This document shows positions 7,333 to 15,569 of a DNA stretch of 34,717 bases, piece by piece (the stretch's first letter is position 1; each line of letters starts with the position of its first letter). The stretch spans positions 1-34,717 of the forward strand of contig CAIUSO010000075.1 in assembly GCA_903901875.1 (NCBI GenBank), in the 5' to 3' direction. The stretch comes from an uncultured Geobacteraceae bacterium. GTDB lineage: Bacteria > Desulfobacterota > Desulfuromonadia > Geobacterales > Pseudopelobacteraceae. Under the pieces are notes generated by a model. The model worked only from the letters and a program-made list of their open reading frames with translations, searched no databases and was not told the DNA's origin. The position numbers and the translations under genes were made by a program.

Positions 7333-9789
7333 ATGTACAAATATATTATTGTTGGAGGCGTCGCAGCCGGAATGTCAGCGGCAGCACGTTTGAGACGGCT
7401 CGATGAAGCCTCGGAAATAACTGTTTTTGAAAAAGGCCGGTATGTTTCCTATGCCAATTGTGGACTACCCTATTTTATCGGTGATGTGATAACCGAACGG
7501 GATAATCTCGTATTACAGAGTCCCGAATCCTTTAAGCAGCGCTTCAATGTGGATGTGCGCATCGGCCATGAGGTTCTTTCCATTGACACCTCCCGCAACG
7601 TGGTCCGCGTGAAGGATTTGGAAACTGCACGGGAATTCGATGAAGCTTATGACCGTTTGCTGCTGGCCCCGGGTGGCTCTCCTGTCAAACCACCTATTCC
7701 GGGGATCGACCATCCGGCAATCAAGACGCTCTGGACAATACCTGATACCGATACAGTTCGGGCCATGGTTGATACAGGGAAGGTGAAAACTGCCGTGCTG
7801 ATCGGTGCCGGGTTCATTGGGCTGGAGATGGCGGAAAACCTGCACGCACGCGGTATCCGGGTTATTGTGGTGGAGATGTCCAATCAAGCCTTGAATATTC
7901 TTGATTTTGAAATGGCTGCACTGGTACACCGTGAATTACGGATGAAGCAGATTGAGTTCCACCTGGAAAGTGCCGTCACCTCCTTCGTACCTGAAGAATC
8001 AGGCGCGGTTACCGCAATCTTGGATAATGGTGCAACCATCACTGCCGACCTGGTCATGCTCTCCATCGGCGTCAAGCCGAATACCGCTTTTCTGGAAGGA
8101 TCCGCCATCAAGTTGGGGCAGCGCGGACATATTGTCGTGGATGACCGGCTCAAGACATCCGTTGACAATGTGTTTGCAGCCGGTGATGCCATTGAAGTTA
8201 TCAATCCTTTTTCAGGGAAAAAGACGGCGATTCCTCTGGCCGGTCCGGCAAACAAGCAGGGTAGGATCGCTGCCGGCAACATGAGTGGAACAGCAACAGG
8301 TCATTACACCGGTACACGGGGAACCGCAATCGCCAAGGTATTCGACCTGGATGTGGGGATGACCGGAGCATCCGAAAAGTTCTGCCGGGCCGAAGGGATT
8401 GCCTGCAGCTCGGTCATTATCCATCCAAATGATCATGCCGGGTATTATCCGGGCGCAACGACGATGTCTCTCAAGCTGGTATTTTCACCGGAATCACGCC
8501 GGGTGCTTGGTGCGCAGGCCATTGGCTACAGCGGTGTTGACAAGCGTATTGACGTGATTGCAACAGCTCTCATGGGCGGCATGACCGTCGATGATCTGAC
8601 GCAGTTTGAGCACGCCTATGCACCACCATACTCATCAGCCAAGGACCCGGTCAATCTGGCCGGATTTGCCGCCCAGAATATTCTCGATGGCCTGGTTGGT
8701 TCAACCACCTGGGATGCGGTGCAGGGTGCCGACTCGACCGAACGCATGTTGCTCGATGTGCGCACGCCGGAGGAGTTTGCTGGCGGCAGCATAAAAGGAG
8801 CAGTGAATATTCCGCTGGACAGTTTGCGGGAGAGACTTGGTGAGATTCCTTCTGGCAGGAACATTACTGTTTTCTGCAAAGTGGGTTTGAGGGGGTACAT
8901 TGCCTGCCGCATTCTTATGTCACACGGCATCAACGACTGTTATAACCTCTCCGGCGGGATCGAAACGTACCATGCGGCAACAACCACACAGACGATGCAA
9001 TTTTCCAAGGCAACTGACATCCGGGAAAGCGAGACGACTATGACCACTTCACCTGCGACAACCGAAAAGATCGTTCATGTGGATGCATGCGGGCTGCAAT
9101 GTCCAGGGCCGGTGATGCGGCTCAAGCAGGCAATCGACCAACTGGCCGTCGGGCAGCTTGTTATTATTAAAGCCAGCGATCCCGCCTTTTATGCTGATGC
9201 CCCTTCATGGGCAAGGTCCACGGGAAATATACTGAAGGAGATTAGCATCGACAAGGGGATCGTGACAGCGGTCATTGAAAAGAGCGGGCATCTTCTGCCG
9301 GGTGTACCTATGGCCGGAAACGACAAAACCATGGTTGTCTTCTCGGGCGATCTGGACAAAACCATTGCCAGCTTTATCATTGCCAACGGGGCACTGGCCA
9401 TGGGGCGCAAGGTGACGATGTTTTTTACCTTCTGGGGCTTAAATGCCCTGCGTAAACCAGAAAAAGTATCCGGTCTCGGCAAAAATCTGATCGAATGGGC
9501 ATTCGGCATGATGATGCCGCGCGGCAGTCGGCGCATGACCTTGTCCCGCATGAGTATGGCCGGCATCGGCGGCCGCTTGATTCGCAGTATCATGAAGAGC
9601 AAAAATGTTCCCGCTCTGGAGGAGATGATGACGACTGCCATTCAGGGTGGGGTGCAGATCGTGGCGTGTCAGATGTCCATGGATCTGATGGGTATCCGTC
9701 GCGAAGAACTTATCGATGGCATTCAAATCGGAGGAGTTGCTTCATACCTTGAAGCATCCGAACACGCGGACAACAACCTGTTTATTTGA
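7333..9789 (+). CDS. Four-module CoA-disulfide reductase / rhodanese / TusA / DsrE fusion
   Basis: An 818-residue cytoplasmic protein. Residues 1-455 are a FAD/NAD(P)H disulfide oxidoreductase of the CoA-disulfide reductase family, with the FAD motif GGVAAGMSAA, catalytic Cys43 in SYANCGLPY, the NAD motif IGAGFIGLE and FAAGDA. Residues 465-550 are a rhodanese with active Cys515 (FCKVGLRG). Residues 578-655 are TusA-like with ACGLQCPGP (Cys586, Cys590). Residues 663-818 are a DsrE-type domain with Cys779. Together they could reduce persulfides or polysulfides and relay sulfane sulfur between cysteines within one chain. ATG 7333 is preferred over ATG 7321 because the GGAGGGG ribosome site lies between them. 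The gene diverges from the rhodanese/ArsS region, which supports a shared sulfur role. All catalytic cysteines are intact. Confidence 0.93.
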   Translation: MYKYIIVGGVAAGMSAAARLRRLDEASEITVFEKGRYVSYANCGLPYFIGDVITERDNLVLQSPESFKQRFNVDVRIGHEVLSIDTSRNVVRVKDLETAREFDEAYDRLLLAPGGSPVKPPIPGIDHPAIKTLWTIPDTDTVRAMVDTGKVKTAVLIGAGFIGLEMAENLHARGIRVIVVEMSNQALNILDFEMAALVHRELRMKQIEFHLESAVTSFVPEESGAVTAILDNGATITADLVMLSIGVKPNTAFLEGSAIKLGQRGHIVVDDRLKTSVDNVFAAGDAIEVINPFSGKKTAIPLAGPANKQGRIAAGNMSGTATGHYTGTRGTAIAKVFDLDVGMTGASEKFCRAEGIACSSVIIHPNDHAGYYPGATTMSLKLVFSPESRRVLGAQAIGYSGVDKRIDVIATALMGGMTVDDLTQFEHAYAPPYSSAKDPVNLAGFAAQNILDGLVGSTTWDAVQGADSTERMLLDVRTPEEFAGGSIKGAVNIPLDSLRERLGEIPSGRNITVFCKVGLRGYIACRILMSHGINDCYNLSGGIETYHAATTTQTMQFSKATDIRESETTMTTSPATTEKIVHVDACGLQCPGPVMRLKQAIDQLAVGQLVIIKASDPAFYADAPSWARSTGNILKEISIDKGIVTAVIEKSGHLLPGVPMAGNDKTMVVFSGDLDKTIASFIIANGALAMGRKVTMFFTFWGLNALRKPEKVSGLGKNLIEWAFGMMMPRGSRRMTLSRMSMAGIGGRLIRSIMKSKNVPALEEMMTTAIQGGVQIVACQMSMDLMGIRREELIDGIQIGGVASYLEASEHADNNLFI

Positions 9790-9864
9790 CGTTTTCAGCC
9801 TCCAGCGAGTAAAATGGTGAATTCAACTATTTCGCTTGATTTCAACAGTGAGTTCTTTAGATTT

Positions 9865-10068
9865 TCAAAGTTCTTTTTTATCCGTTGTCCGAACTGTCAT
9901 GCGGCATTCCAGGTGTTCACCCTTATCTAATAAGCTGTAGCTGAGATTGGCAATGGAGAATCCACTTGCCACCTCAACAACGAGATGCATCACGCTGCCG
10001 TCATTCCGAGTGATCTTCTCATTGATAACTATCGTTGCAACTCTGCGCATGATGGTGTCATATGCCAT
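9865..10068 (-). CDS. Small protein of unknown function at the end of the oxidase operon
   Basis: A 67-residue frame starting at ATG 10068 (a TTG directly before it is also possible). It reads RRVATIVINEKITRND, VMHLVVEVASGFSIAN, LSYSLLDKGEHLECRM and ends TTDKKEL. The alternation suggests a small beta-sheet protein with no signal sequence or membrane span. I do not recognise a family. It follows the TauE/SafE-like gene by 46 bases on the same strand and has only a weak ribosome site. The stretch 9790-9864 between its stop and the convergent fusion gene shows no convincing terminator. Confidence 0.45.
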   Translation of the reverse strand: MAYDTIMRRVATIVINEKITRNDGSVMHLVVEVASGFSIANLSYSLLDKGEHLECRMTVRTTDKKEL

Positions 10069-10113
10069 CAAAAATTAAAAAGTCAAACAAAACTTCAATG
10101 AGGGAAACAGAGG

Positions 10114-10788
10114 TTAATGGTGGTGGCCCACCTGCATCAACAGACGCCAGAGCCCCGCAATTCCCATTAGCGCAATAATGACGCCAACCAACCGGAACAT
10201 GATTTCCCGGACGGCACCGGTGATGGCACTTGAGGCGGTGCCGAACAGCATCAGCAGCGGCAGGGTCCCGGCACCGAGGGCTGCCATGATTGCGGCACCC
10301 TGGAGGGGGCTGCCACTCCCCATGGCAACCATCAGCGGGGTATAGACGAGCCCGCAGGGGAGAAGGCCCAGCAGCATACCCAGGGGGAGAGCTGACAGTG
10401 GTGACGTGCCGGTGAGAAGGCGGCGGAGCGGCTTGGCAAGGAATTGGCCGGCACTCCCTTCCAGGGTGGAGATGCTGAACCACCCCAGCTTCAGGGCGGA
10501 GCCGATGCCGATCAGAATGATAAAGAGATTAGCTCCCACAAGGAACCAGCGGCCAAAGGCTTTCATTGTCGGCAGGTCAAGTGACGATCCGGCCCACCCT
10601 GCCACGGCACCCAGAAGAGCGTAGGTGGTGATGCGACCGATGTTGTAGAAGAGCTGCGAGGTTATGCGGGTGGTGAGGGAGCGGCAGCGACCGGTGAGGG
10701 ACAACGCGGCAACCACCCCGCCGCACATGCCGATACAGTGGACGCTGCCGGCCAGTCCGGCGAGAAATGCCAGCCACACTTGAATCAT
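10114..10788 (-). CDS. TauE/SafE-like (UreH-type) membrane protein of the cbb3 assembly operon
   Basis: A 224-residue inner-membrane protein with about six spans. The N-terminus contains LAGSVHCIGMCGGVV and a later span has LLGLLPCGLVYTPL. These paired Cys/Met/His motifs are typical of the sulfite-exporter-like proteins that follow ccoS in cbb3 clusters. Those relatives are thought to handle copper for the oxidase; export of sulfur compounds is the alternative suggested by the family name. The C-terminus ends QVGHHH, a further possible metal site. Its ATG overlaps the ccoS stop by four bases, indicating coupling. The cbb3 copper role is inference from context. Confidence 0.85.
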   Translation of the reverse strand: MIQVWLAFLAGLAGSVHCIGMCGGVVAALSLTGRCRSLTTRITSQLFYNIGRITTYALLGAVAGWAGSSLDLPTMKAFGRWFLVGANLFIILIGIGSALKLGWFSISTLEGSAGQFLAKPLRRLLTGTSPLSALPLGMLLGLLPCGLVYTPLMVAMGSGSPLQGAAIMAALGAGTLPLLMLFGTASSAITGAVREIMFRLVGVIIALMGIAGLWRLLMQVGHHH

Positions 10789-10988
10789 ATTTCATCCTTT
10801 CGGGACGAACTGTTTCTGTCATCTTTTTCACGGGGGTCACTGGTAGGAAAATCGTCATCGAGCATTCGGTGCTTGGGACGCTCGATATCATCAAACTCCC
10901 CCTTTTTCACCGCCCAGATAAAAAAGAGCCAGCAGCCGCAGCCGAGAAAGAGCGACAGGATGATTAATGTCACCAGGGAGTTATCCAT
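10785..10988 (-). CDS. ccoS: CcoS, cbb3-type oxidase maturation protein
   Basis: A 67-residue protein with one N-terminal membrane span (about residues 5-25, LVTLIILSLFLG) followed by WAVKKGEFDDIERPKHRMLDDD, the CcoS/FixS signature. CcoS is needed for heme and copper incorporation into cbb3 oxidase. The start at 10988 (MDNSLV) overlaps the ccoI stop by eight bases. An upstream in-frame ATG would add a non-conserved basic tail inside ccoI and is less likely. The acidic/basic C-terminal tail (EKDDRNSSSRKDEI) is somewhat longer than in many homologues. Confidence 0.9.
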   Translation of the reverse strand: MDNSLVTLIILSLFLGCGCWLFFIWAVKKGEFDDIERPKHRMLDDDFPTSDPREKDDRNSSSRKDEI

Positions 10989-13401
10989 GTGTGTACCTCG
11001 TAATCCGGAGCGAATTGCCCACAACACAGACCGAGCTTAACGCCATGGCTGCCGCTGCGTAGATCGGCGTGAGGTGCCCGGTCATGGCCAGCGGTATGCC
11101 GATCAGGTTGTAGATGAAAGCCCACCCCAGGTTCTGCCGGACGATGGCCATGGTGCGCCGGGCGATGCCGTATGCCACGGCCAGCCGCTCTATATCCGGT
11201 TTTACCAGAACCAGATCAGATGTTTCAAGGGCGATATCGGTGCCGCCTGCCACGGCGCACCCCACATCGGCTGCCGATAATGCCGGAGCGTCGTTAATGC
11301 CGTCACCGACCATGAGTACAATTTCACCATCTGAGCGGAGTTTGTCCAGATAGTGGGCCTTTCCGGCGGGGGAAACCTCGCCGACACCGGTGTCGATGCC
11401 GATGGCTGCGGCAATCTGGCGGACCGTTTCCGGTCGGTCGCCGCTGAGCAGCACGCTGCGAATGGAGTTGTTTCTGAAAAAGGTGACCAGTGACGGTGCT
11501 TCCGGCAGCATGCTGTCCTCGATGGTCAGGGAGGCGATGCAGTGCCCCGAGCGGGCCACGAAGATAACAGACTGTCCCGATTCACACTCAACCGTTTCGG
11601 ACAGGCCGGTTACGCCCCGTGAGCGGAGGAAAGCCCCACTGCCAACCACAACGGACTCAGTAGCGACCGTTCCGCTGACTCCCCCCCCAGCCACCGCCGT
11701 GAGTGCTGTGCCGGTGCAGTAGGGAATGTCGTGCAGGGTGGCATGATGACAAATTGCCCGCCCCAGGGGGTGCAGGGAACCACTTTCCACCGATGCTGCC
11801 AGAGAGATAGCCGCTTCAGCTGTCGTGCCGCTGAGGGGGGAAACCTGGACAATGACCGGTTTACCGAGTGTTACGGTACCGGTTTTGTCAAATACGGCAA
11901 CGGTGATTCTGCTGAGTCGTTCAAGAATGTCCCCCCCCTTGAAAATGATGCCGGAAGCTGCCGCAGCACCGGTGCCGGCCAGAATAGCCGTCGGTGTTGC
12001 AAGGCCGAGGGCACAGGGGCAGGCGATAACTACCACGGCCAGGGAGGTCATGAGCGAACTGCCGAGCCTGCCGGTGGTGGTATACTGCCAGATAAAGGTC
12101 GTTACTGCCAGAAGTAGCACGGTCGGCACAAAATAGGCGGCCGCCCGGTCGGCAACCCCCTGAATCGGAGCGCGACGGCTCTGGGCCTCTTCCACGAGAT
12201 GGGCCACACGGGCAATGAAACTTTCCGCCGCCGGACGGTCACAGCGGATTCTGACGCTGCCGGTCAGGTTGATGCTGCCGGCGATCACCCCATCATCGAA
12301 GCCTTTGACAACCGGAATCGACTCTCCGGTGGCCGGTGATTCATCAACATCGGTGGAGCCTTCGACGAGGCGTCCGTCCACCGGGAAACGTTCGCCGGGT
12401 GCCACAAGAATCAGGTCTCCGGCTGCCAGTTCGGCACTGTCAATGGTTTCAAGCTGTTCGCCGGAAAAACGGCGGGCCGTTCCGGCCGTGAGATTGAGGA
12501 GCCGCTCGACTCCGACGGCGGCATGGCGTTTGGCAATGTTTTCCAGAATTCTTCCCGCCAGGATCAGGGTGATGATCATGGCAGCGGTTTCGTAATAGGC
12601 CTCGCCGCCGGCAAAGGTTGTGTAGGTGCTGAAAATGTAGGATGAAAGGGCTCCGATGGCGATGAGGAGCTCCATGTTGGGGGCCCCGTTGAGGAGTCCG
12701 CGCCAGGCACCCCGCAGAAATGGCCACCCCGAATAGAAAATGACCGGTGTGGTCACCAGCAGGGAAAAATAGTGGAGGTACTGCTTGGTGCCGGCTTCAA
12801 TGCCCTGAAAATAGCCGGCATAGAGGGCAAACGAGTAGGCCATTAACTGCATGGTCAGAAAGAACGCGGTGCCGAAACGGATAAGCAGATCCCTTCGCTC
12901 CCGGTTGGCACTTTCTTCCGCTGCCGAACGGGTAAAGGGGCGGGGGAGGTAGCCAAGGAGTGCGATGCGTGAAAAAATAGCCGACGGCATGATCAGGGCC
13001 GGGTCAAATTCTATGCGGGCTCGGCTGGTGGCATAGTTGACGCGGATTGAGATTACACCGGGGAGATTGCTGATAACCCGCTCGTTGAGCCAGACACAGG
13101 TGGCGCAGCGGATCCCCTCAATGAGGATGTCGATGACGCTGTTTCCCTCATGGCTGTAAACGTAACGGAGCAGGTAGGGGTCGTGGAACGTGTTGTGAAA
13201 TGCCGCCTCACCAAGTCCCGCTTCCTGGCAGTCCCGCCGGAGATAAAAATCCCCGAGCCCAGCCCCGGTGATAAGGAGGTAGGCACCACGGCAACCGTGG
13301 CAGCAGAACTCAAGGGTCTGGTCCTGATGCTGTTCGGTAACCACCATTCCTTTGGCAATGGGGAGGCCGCAATGGAAACATGTCCTGACGTATTCGGTCA
13401 A
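10981..13401 (-). CDS. ccoI: CcoI/FixI copper-transporting P-type ATPase
   Basis: An 806-residue P1B-type ATPase that moves copper across the inner membrane for cbb3 oxidase assembly. The N-terminus has a Cys-rich zinc-ribbon-like part (CFHCGLP, then CCHGCRGAY) and a metal-binding domain with CATCVWLNE in place of the usual CxxC. The actuator loop has ATGESIP, the copper-conducting helix has ACPCALGLATP, the phosphorylation site is DKTGTVTLG, and the hinge is GDGINDAPALSAADVG. About eight spans are visible. The ATG overlaps the ccoH stop as ATGA, and the end overlaps ccoS. All catalytic residues are intact and the length is normal for FixI-type pumps, which carry the extra N-terminal Cys region. 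Confidence 0.95.
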   Translation of the reverse strand: MTEYVRTCFHCGLPIAKGMVVTEQHQDQTLEFCCHGCRGAYLLITGAGLGDFYLRRDCQEAGLGEAAFHNTFHDPYLLRYVYSHEGNSVIDILIEGIRCATCVWLNERVISNLPGVISIRVNYATSRARIEFDPALIMPSAIFSRIALLGYLPRPFTRSAAEESANRERRDLLIRFGTAFFLTMQLMAYSFALYAGYFQGIEAGTKQYLHYFSLLVTTPVIFYSGWPFLRGAWRGLLNGAPNMELLIAIGALSSYIFSTYTTFAGGEAYYETAAMIITLILAGRILENIAKRHAAVGVERLLNLTAGTARRFSGEQLETIDSAELAAGDLILVAPGERFPVDGRLVEGSTDVDESPATGESIPVVKGFDDGVIAGSINLTGSVRIRCDRPAAESFIARVAHLVEEAQSRRAPIQGVADRAAAYFVPTVLLLAVTTFIWQYTTTGRLGSSLMTSLAVVVIACPCALGLATPTAILAGTGAAAASGIIFKGGDILERLSRITVAVFDKTGTVTLGKPVIVQVSPLSGTTAEAAISLAASVESGSLHPLGRAICHHATLHDIPYCTGTALTAVAGGGVSGTVATESVVVGSGAFLRSRGVTGLSETVECESGQSVIFVARSGHCIASLTIEDSMLPEAPSLVTFFRNNSIRSVLLSGDRPETVRQIAAAIGIDTGVGEVSPAGKAHYLDKLRSDGEIVLMVGDGINDAPALSAADVGCAVAGGTDIALETSDLVLVKPDIERLAVAYGIARRTMAIVRQNLGWAFIYNLIGIPLAMTGHLTPIYAAAAMALSSVCVVGNSLRITRYTHG

Positions 13402-13865
13402 TTGAAGATAACCACCCTGCCGGAAATCACTCCGTTCCCTTTGGCAACCCGGATAGTCCCGCGCAGTTCACCCCGAACGGTGGCCGGCTTTGCGGTGCGG
13501 TATACCCCGGGGGAAGATTCCGTAAGCTGGACAATGGTGCCGGGGGGGATGCCGGTATTCTGATCCAGGGCACAGGTCGCCTCTCCGCCACTGAGGGGTG
13601 CGCCATTTTCATCATGGACGGTTACCTGAATGTCTGCAGCGTCAGCAGTGGGAGTCATGGTCCATTTGTTACCCGTATTGCCCGATGTGTCATGGCTCTC
13701 GGCGTAGTGCAGTCCATGGCTGTAATATTCGGTGTCAACAACCCTGCTCCCCCGCTTCTTGGCAAGAACAATGCTTGCTACCGTGGCCGTAATAAAGAGC
13801 ACAATGACGACTGTTATAATTCGTATCCAGAATTTTCCCGCATCGTTTCGAAAATTATTCATCAT
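13398..13865 (-). CDS. ccoH: CcoH/FixH-like cbb3 oxidase assembly protein
   Basis: A protein of about 155 residues with one N-terminal membrane span (IITVVIVLFITATVASIVLA) and a periplasmic part containing VDTEYYSHGLHYAES, typical of FixH, and a beta-rich tail (DIQVTVHDENGAPLSGG, PGVYRT, RGTIRVAKGNGV). FixH stabilises the oxidase during assembly and may interact with the CcoI pump. GTGAGGA lies just before paired ATGs at 13865 and 13862. The second has better spacing to AGGA, and a GTG at 13874 is also in frame but contains the ribosome site. The stop overlaps the ccoI start (ATGA). Confidence 0.88.
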   Translation of the reverse strand: MMNNFRNDAGKFWIRIITVVIVLFITATVASIVLAKKRGSRVVDTEYYSHGLHYAESHDTSGNTGNKWTMTPTADAADIQVTVHDENGAPLSGGEATCALDQNTGIPPGTIVQLTESSPGVYRTAKPATVRGELRGTIRVAKGNGVISGRVVIFN

Positions 13866-13903
13866 GTTCCTCACGGTGAGCGTTTGAAGGATGATGGTGA
13901 AAA

Positions 13904-13943
13904 CACGTCATCCCGGCGAAGAACATATTCTCCGCCGGGATGA
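13904..13943. terminator. Long perfect inverted repeat between ccoP and ccoH
   Basis: CGTCATCCCGGCG (13904-13916) and CGCCGGGATGACG (13931-13943) pair perfectly over 13 bp around a 14-base loop. In the minus-strand transcript the stem is followed by TGTTTTC, a weak T run. It probably reduces read-through from the structural genes ccoNOQP into the assembly genes ccoHIS, or stabilises the 3' end of the upstream message. Confidence 0.65.
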
Positions 13944-14001
13944 CGTAATGGACTCAGCCACCGCACTGCTGCCGGTGCCGGTGCTGTCCGACATGCCAAA
14001 A

Positions 14002-14487
14002 TTACAACGACAGTATATGCTTGACCAGCCCCTCAATCTTTTCGTGGGACAGCTCGCTCTTGAAGGAGGGCATACCACCGGGGCGTCCATCGGTGATGGA
14101 GGTGGTGATCTCCGGGGCGCTCTTGCCGAACTTGAATTCCTTGCGGGTCAGGTCGGGACCAATTCCCCCCTTACCATCCGCTCCATGGCAGGCAGCGCAT
14201 CGCTCGGCAAATTCTTTTTTGCCCATGGCGAGGGAATCCTCCTTCGTGGCACCTTTGTCACCGGCGGCCGAAGCGGAAGCTGCCGGGGGAGTCGCCGCCA
14301 GCCGTTCCTGTTTGGCTTTCTTCTTCTGGGCAAATTCCCCTTCCGAACTCCAACCGCTGAAAAGATAATATCCCATGAAGGACACACCCCATATCACCAA
14401 TACGCTCAATAAAAGCCGGAAAATCAGCGGGGATTTGGTCTCGACCCGGTATCTGATTCCGTCATAATCCTTATTCTCATCAGACAT
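14002..14487 (-). CDS. ccoP: CcoP-like cytochrome c subunit with a single heme
   Basis: A 161-residue membrane-anchored cytochrome c. The N-terminus has DYDGIRYRVET, matching the YDGI motif of CcoP, and one membrane span (LLLSVLVIWGVSFMGYYLF). After an Ala/Lys-rich linker comes one heme site, CAACHGADGKGGIG (about residue 96), with the distal Met likely in GGMPSF near the end. Classical CcoP has two heme domains; here only one remains. The missing domain appears at the end of CcoO instead. AGGAGG precedes the ATG by six bases. It feeds electrons from periplasmic donors towards CcoO and the binuclear centre. Confidence 0.9.
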   Translation of the reverse strand: MSDENKDYDGIRYRVETKSPLIFRLLLSVLVIWGVSFMGYYLFSGWSSEGEFAQKKKAKQERLAATPPAASASAAGDKGATKEDSLAMGKKEFAERCAACHGADGKGGIGPDLTRKEFKFGKSAPEITTSITDGRPGGMPSFKSELSHEKIEGLVKHILSL

Positions 14488-14550
14488 GAAAAACCTCCTG
14501 TGTAGTGTTCTGACTGAAACCTGCCTTGTTGCGATGGGGCGAGCCTCTGT

Positions 14551-14691
14551 TTACTCGTCGTCCATCATCCTGAACTTGGGACTCTCGCCCCGGGTACGTT
14601 CCTTTTTGCTGTAGGTCCGTGCGACGATAACCACGAAGATGATGAACATCAGAAAGGTCACGCCGAGATAATATACGCTGGCCAGTTCCAT
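14551..14691 (-). CDS. ccoQ: CcoQ-like small subunit of cbb3 oxidase
   Basis: A 46-residue open frame fills the gap between ccoO and ccoP. It begins MELASVYYLGVTFLMFIIFV, has one membrane span of about 20 residues, then TYSKKERTRGE and an acidic end, MMDDE. This is the size, topology and gene position of CcoQ/FixQ, a small subunit that stabilises the oxidase. The ATG lies one base after the ccoO stop codon, so translation is coupled. The sequence is poorly conserved in this family, so the call rests on context and layout. Confidence 0.82.
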   Translation of the reverse strand: MELASVYYLGVTFLMFIIFVVIVARTYSKKERTRGESPKFRMMDDE

Positions 14692-14692
14692 A

Positions 14693-15556
14693 TCAGTGGG
14701 CCTGCCGTGACTTGAGGAAAGAGGCTACTTTCCAGATACGATCCTTGCCAAGTGAGTCACCGAAGGCAGGCATACCACCGGCGGGGATACCGCCGAAGAC
14801 TGTTTTGAAGATGTAGGTATCCGGCTTATCTATGTCGGCGAGGGCACGACCAACTCCCCCCTTCAGATCGGCACCATGGCACTGGGCGCACTCTTTTTCA
14901 TAGATGGCCTTTCCTTCCGGCAGCACGGTCTTGTTGTCAAGGAACGGGTTTTTCAGATCACCCAGTACGGCGGCCTGTGCCGCTTTACGCCAGGGGATAT
15001 CGCTGCCGAGTTTCTGCAGATAGGCAACCATGGCATCCAGTTCGCTTTTCCCCTTGAGGGCGGCAAGCTCTTCCGGTGTATAGGGGAATTTCAACGTTTT
15101 CATTTTCCGTTCGGTCAGACTGGTATCCAGCGGTTGCTGAAGGAACGCATATTTGGGCATGTTGGAGCGGGGCACCATGGACTGTGGATCGACCATATGT
15201 TTGAGATGCCAGGCATCCGGATATTTACCACCGATACGGGCCAGATCGGGGCCGGTGCGGCGTGATCCCCAGAGGTGGGGCTGATCGTAGACGAATTCGC
15301 CAACCTTGGAGTACTCACCATACCGCTCAACATCGGCGAGCAGGGGGCGGACCGTCTGGGTGTGGCAGTTGTTGCAGCCTTCACGGATATAGATATCCCG
15401 ACCTTCAAGTTGCAGAGCGGTATACGGCTTGACCTCGGCAATTTTCAGCTTCGGGTCATTGATCCATTTGAAGGGAGCTATCATGGTTACGGCGGTGCCG
15501 ATTAAAATAACGACGGTAGCAAGGAACAGGAATATGACTGGTTTCTTTTCGAGCAT
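14693..15556 (-). CDS. ccoO: CcoO cytochrome c subunit with an added C-terminal heme domain
   Basis: A 287-residue subunit. An N-terminal span (IFLFLATVVILIGTAVTMI) precedes the CcoO heme site EGCNNCHTQTVRPL (about residues 60-73) and conserved WGSRRTGPDLARIGGKY and PQSMVPRSNMP. A second cytochrome c domain follows, with ECAQCHGADLKGGVG and a distal Met in GGMPAFGD. Ordinary CcoO has one heme and ends before this domain, so a CcoP-type domain has been fused to it. The start at 15556 follows AAAGGAGATATC; a longer frame upstream lacks a ribosome site and overlaps ccoN. It relays electrons to CcoN. Confidence 0.93.
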   Translation of the reverse strand: MLEKKPVIFLFLATVVILIGTAVTMIAPFKWINDPKLKIAEVKPYTALQLEGRDIYIREGCNNCHTQTVRPLLADVERYGEYSKVGEFVYDQPHLWGSRRTGPDLARIGGKYPDAWHLKHMVDPQSMVPRSNMPKYAFLQQPLDTSLTERKMKTLKFPYTPEELAALKGKSELDAMVAYLQKLGSDIPWRKAAQAAVLGDLKNPFLDNKTVLPEGKAIYEKECAQCHGADLKGGVGRALADIDKPDTYIFKTVFGGIPAGGMPAFGDSLGKDRIWKVASFLKSRQAH

Positions 15557-15569
15557 GATATCTCCTTTC

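Noticed and set aside
9790-9864. Terminator between the convergent genes
   Set aside because: Only a 5-bp AGCGA/TCGCT pairing is visible, with no T run on either strand.
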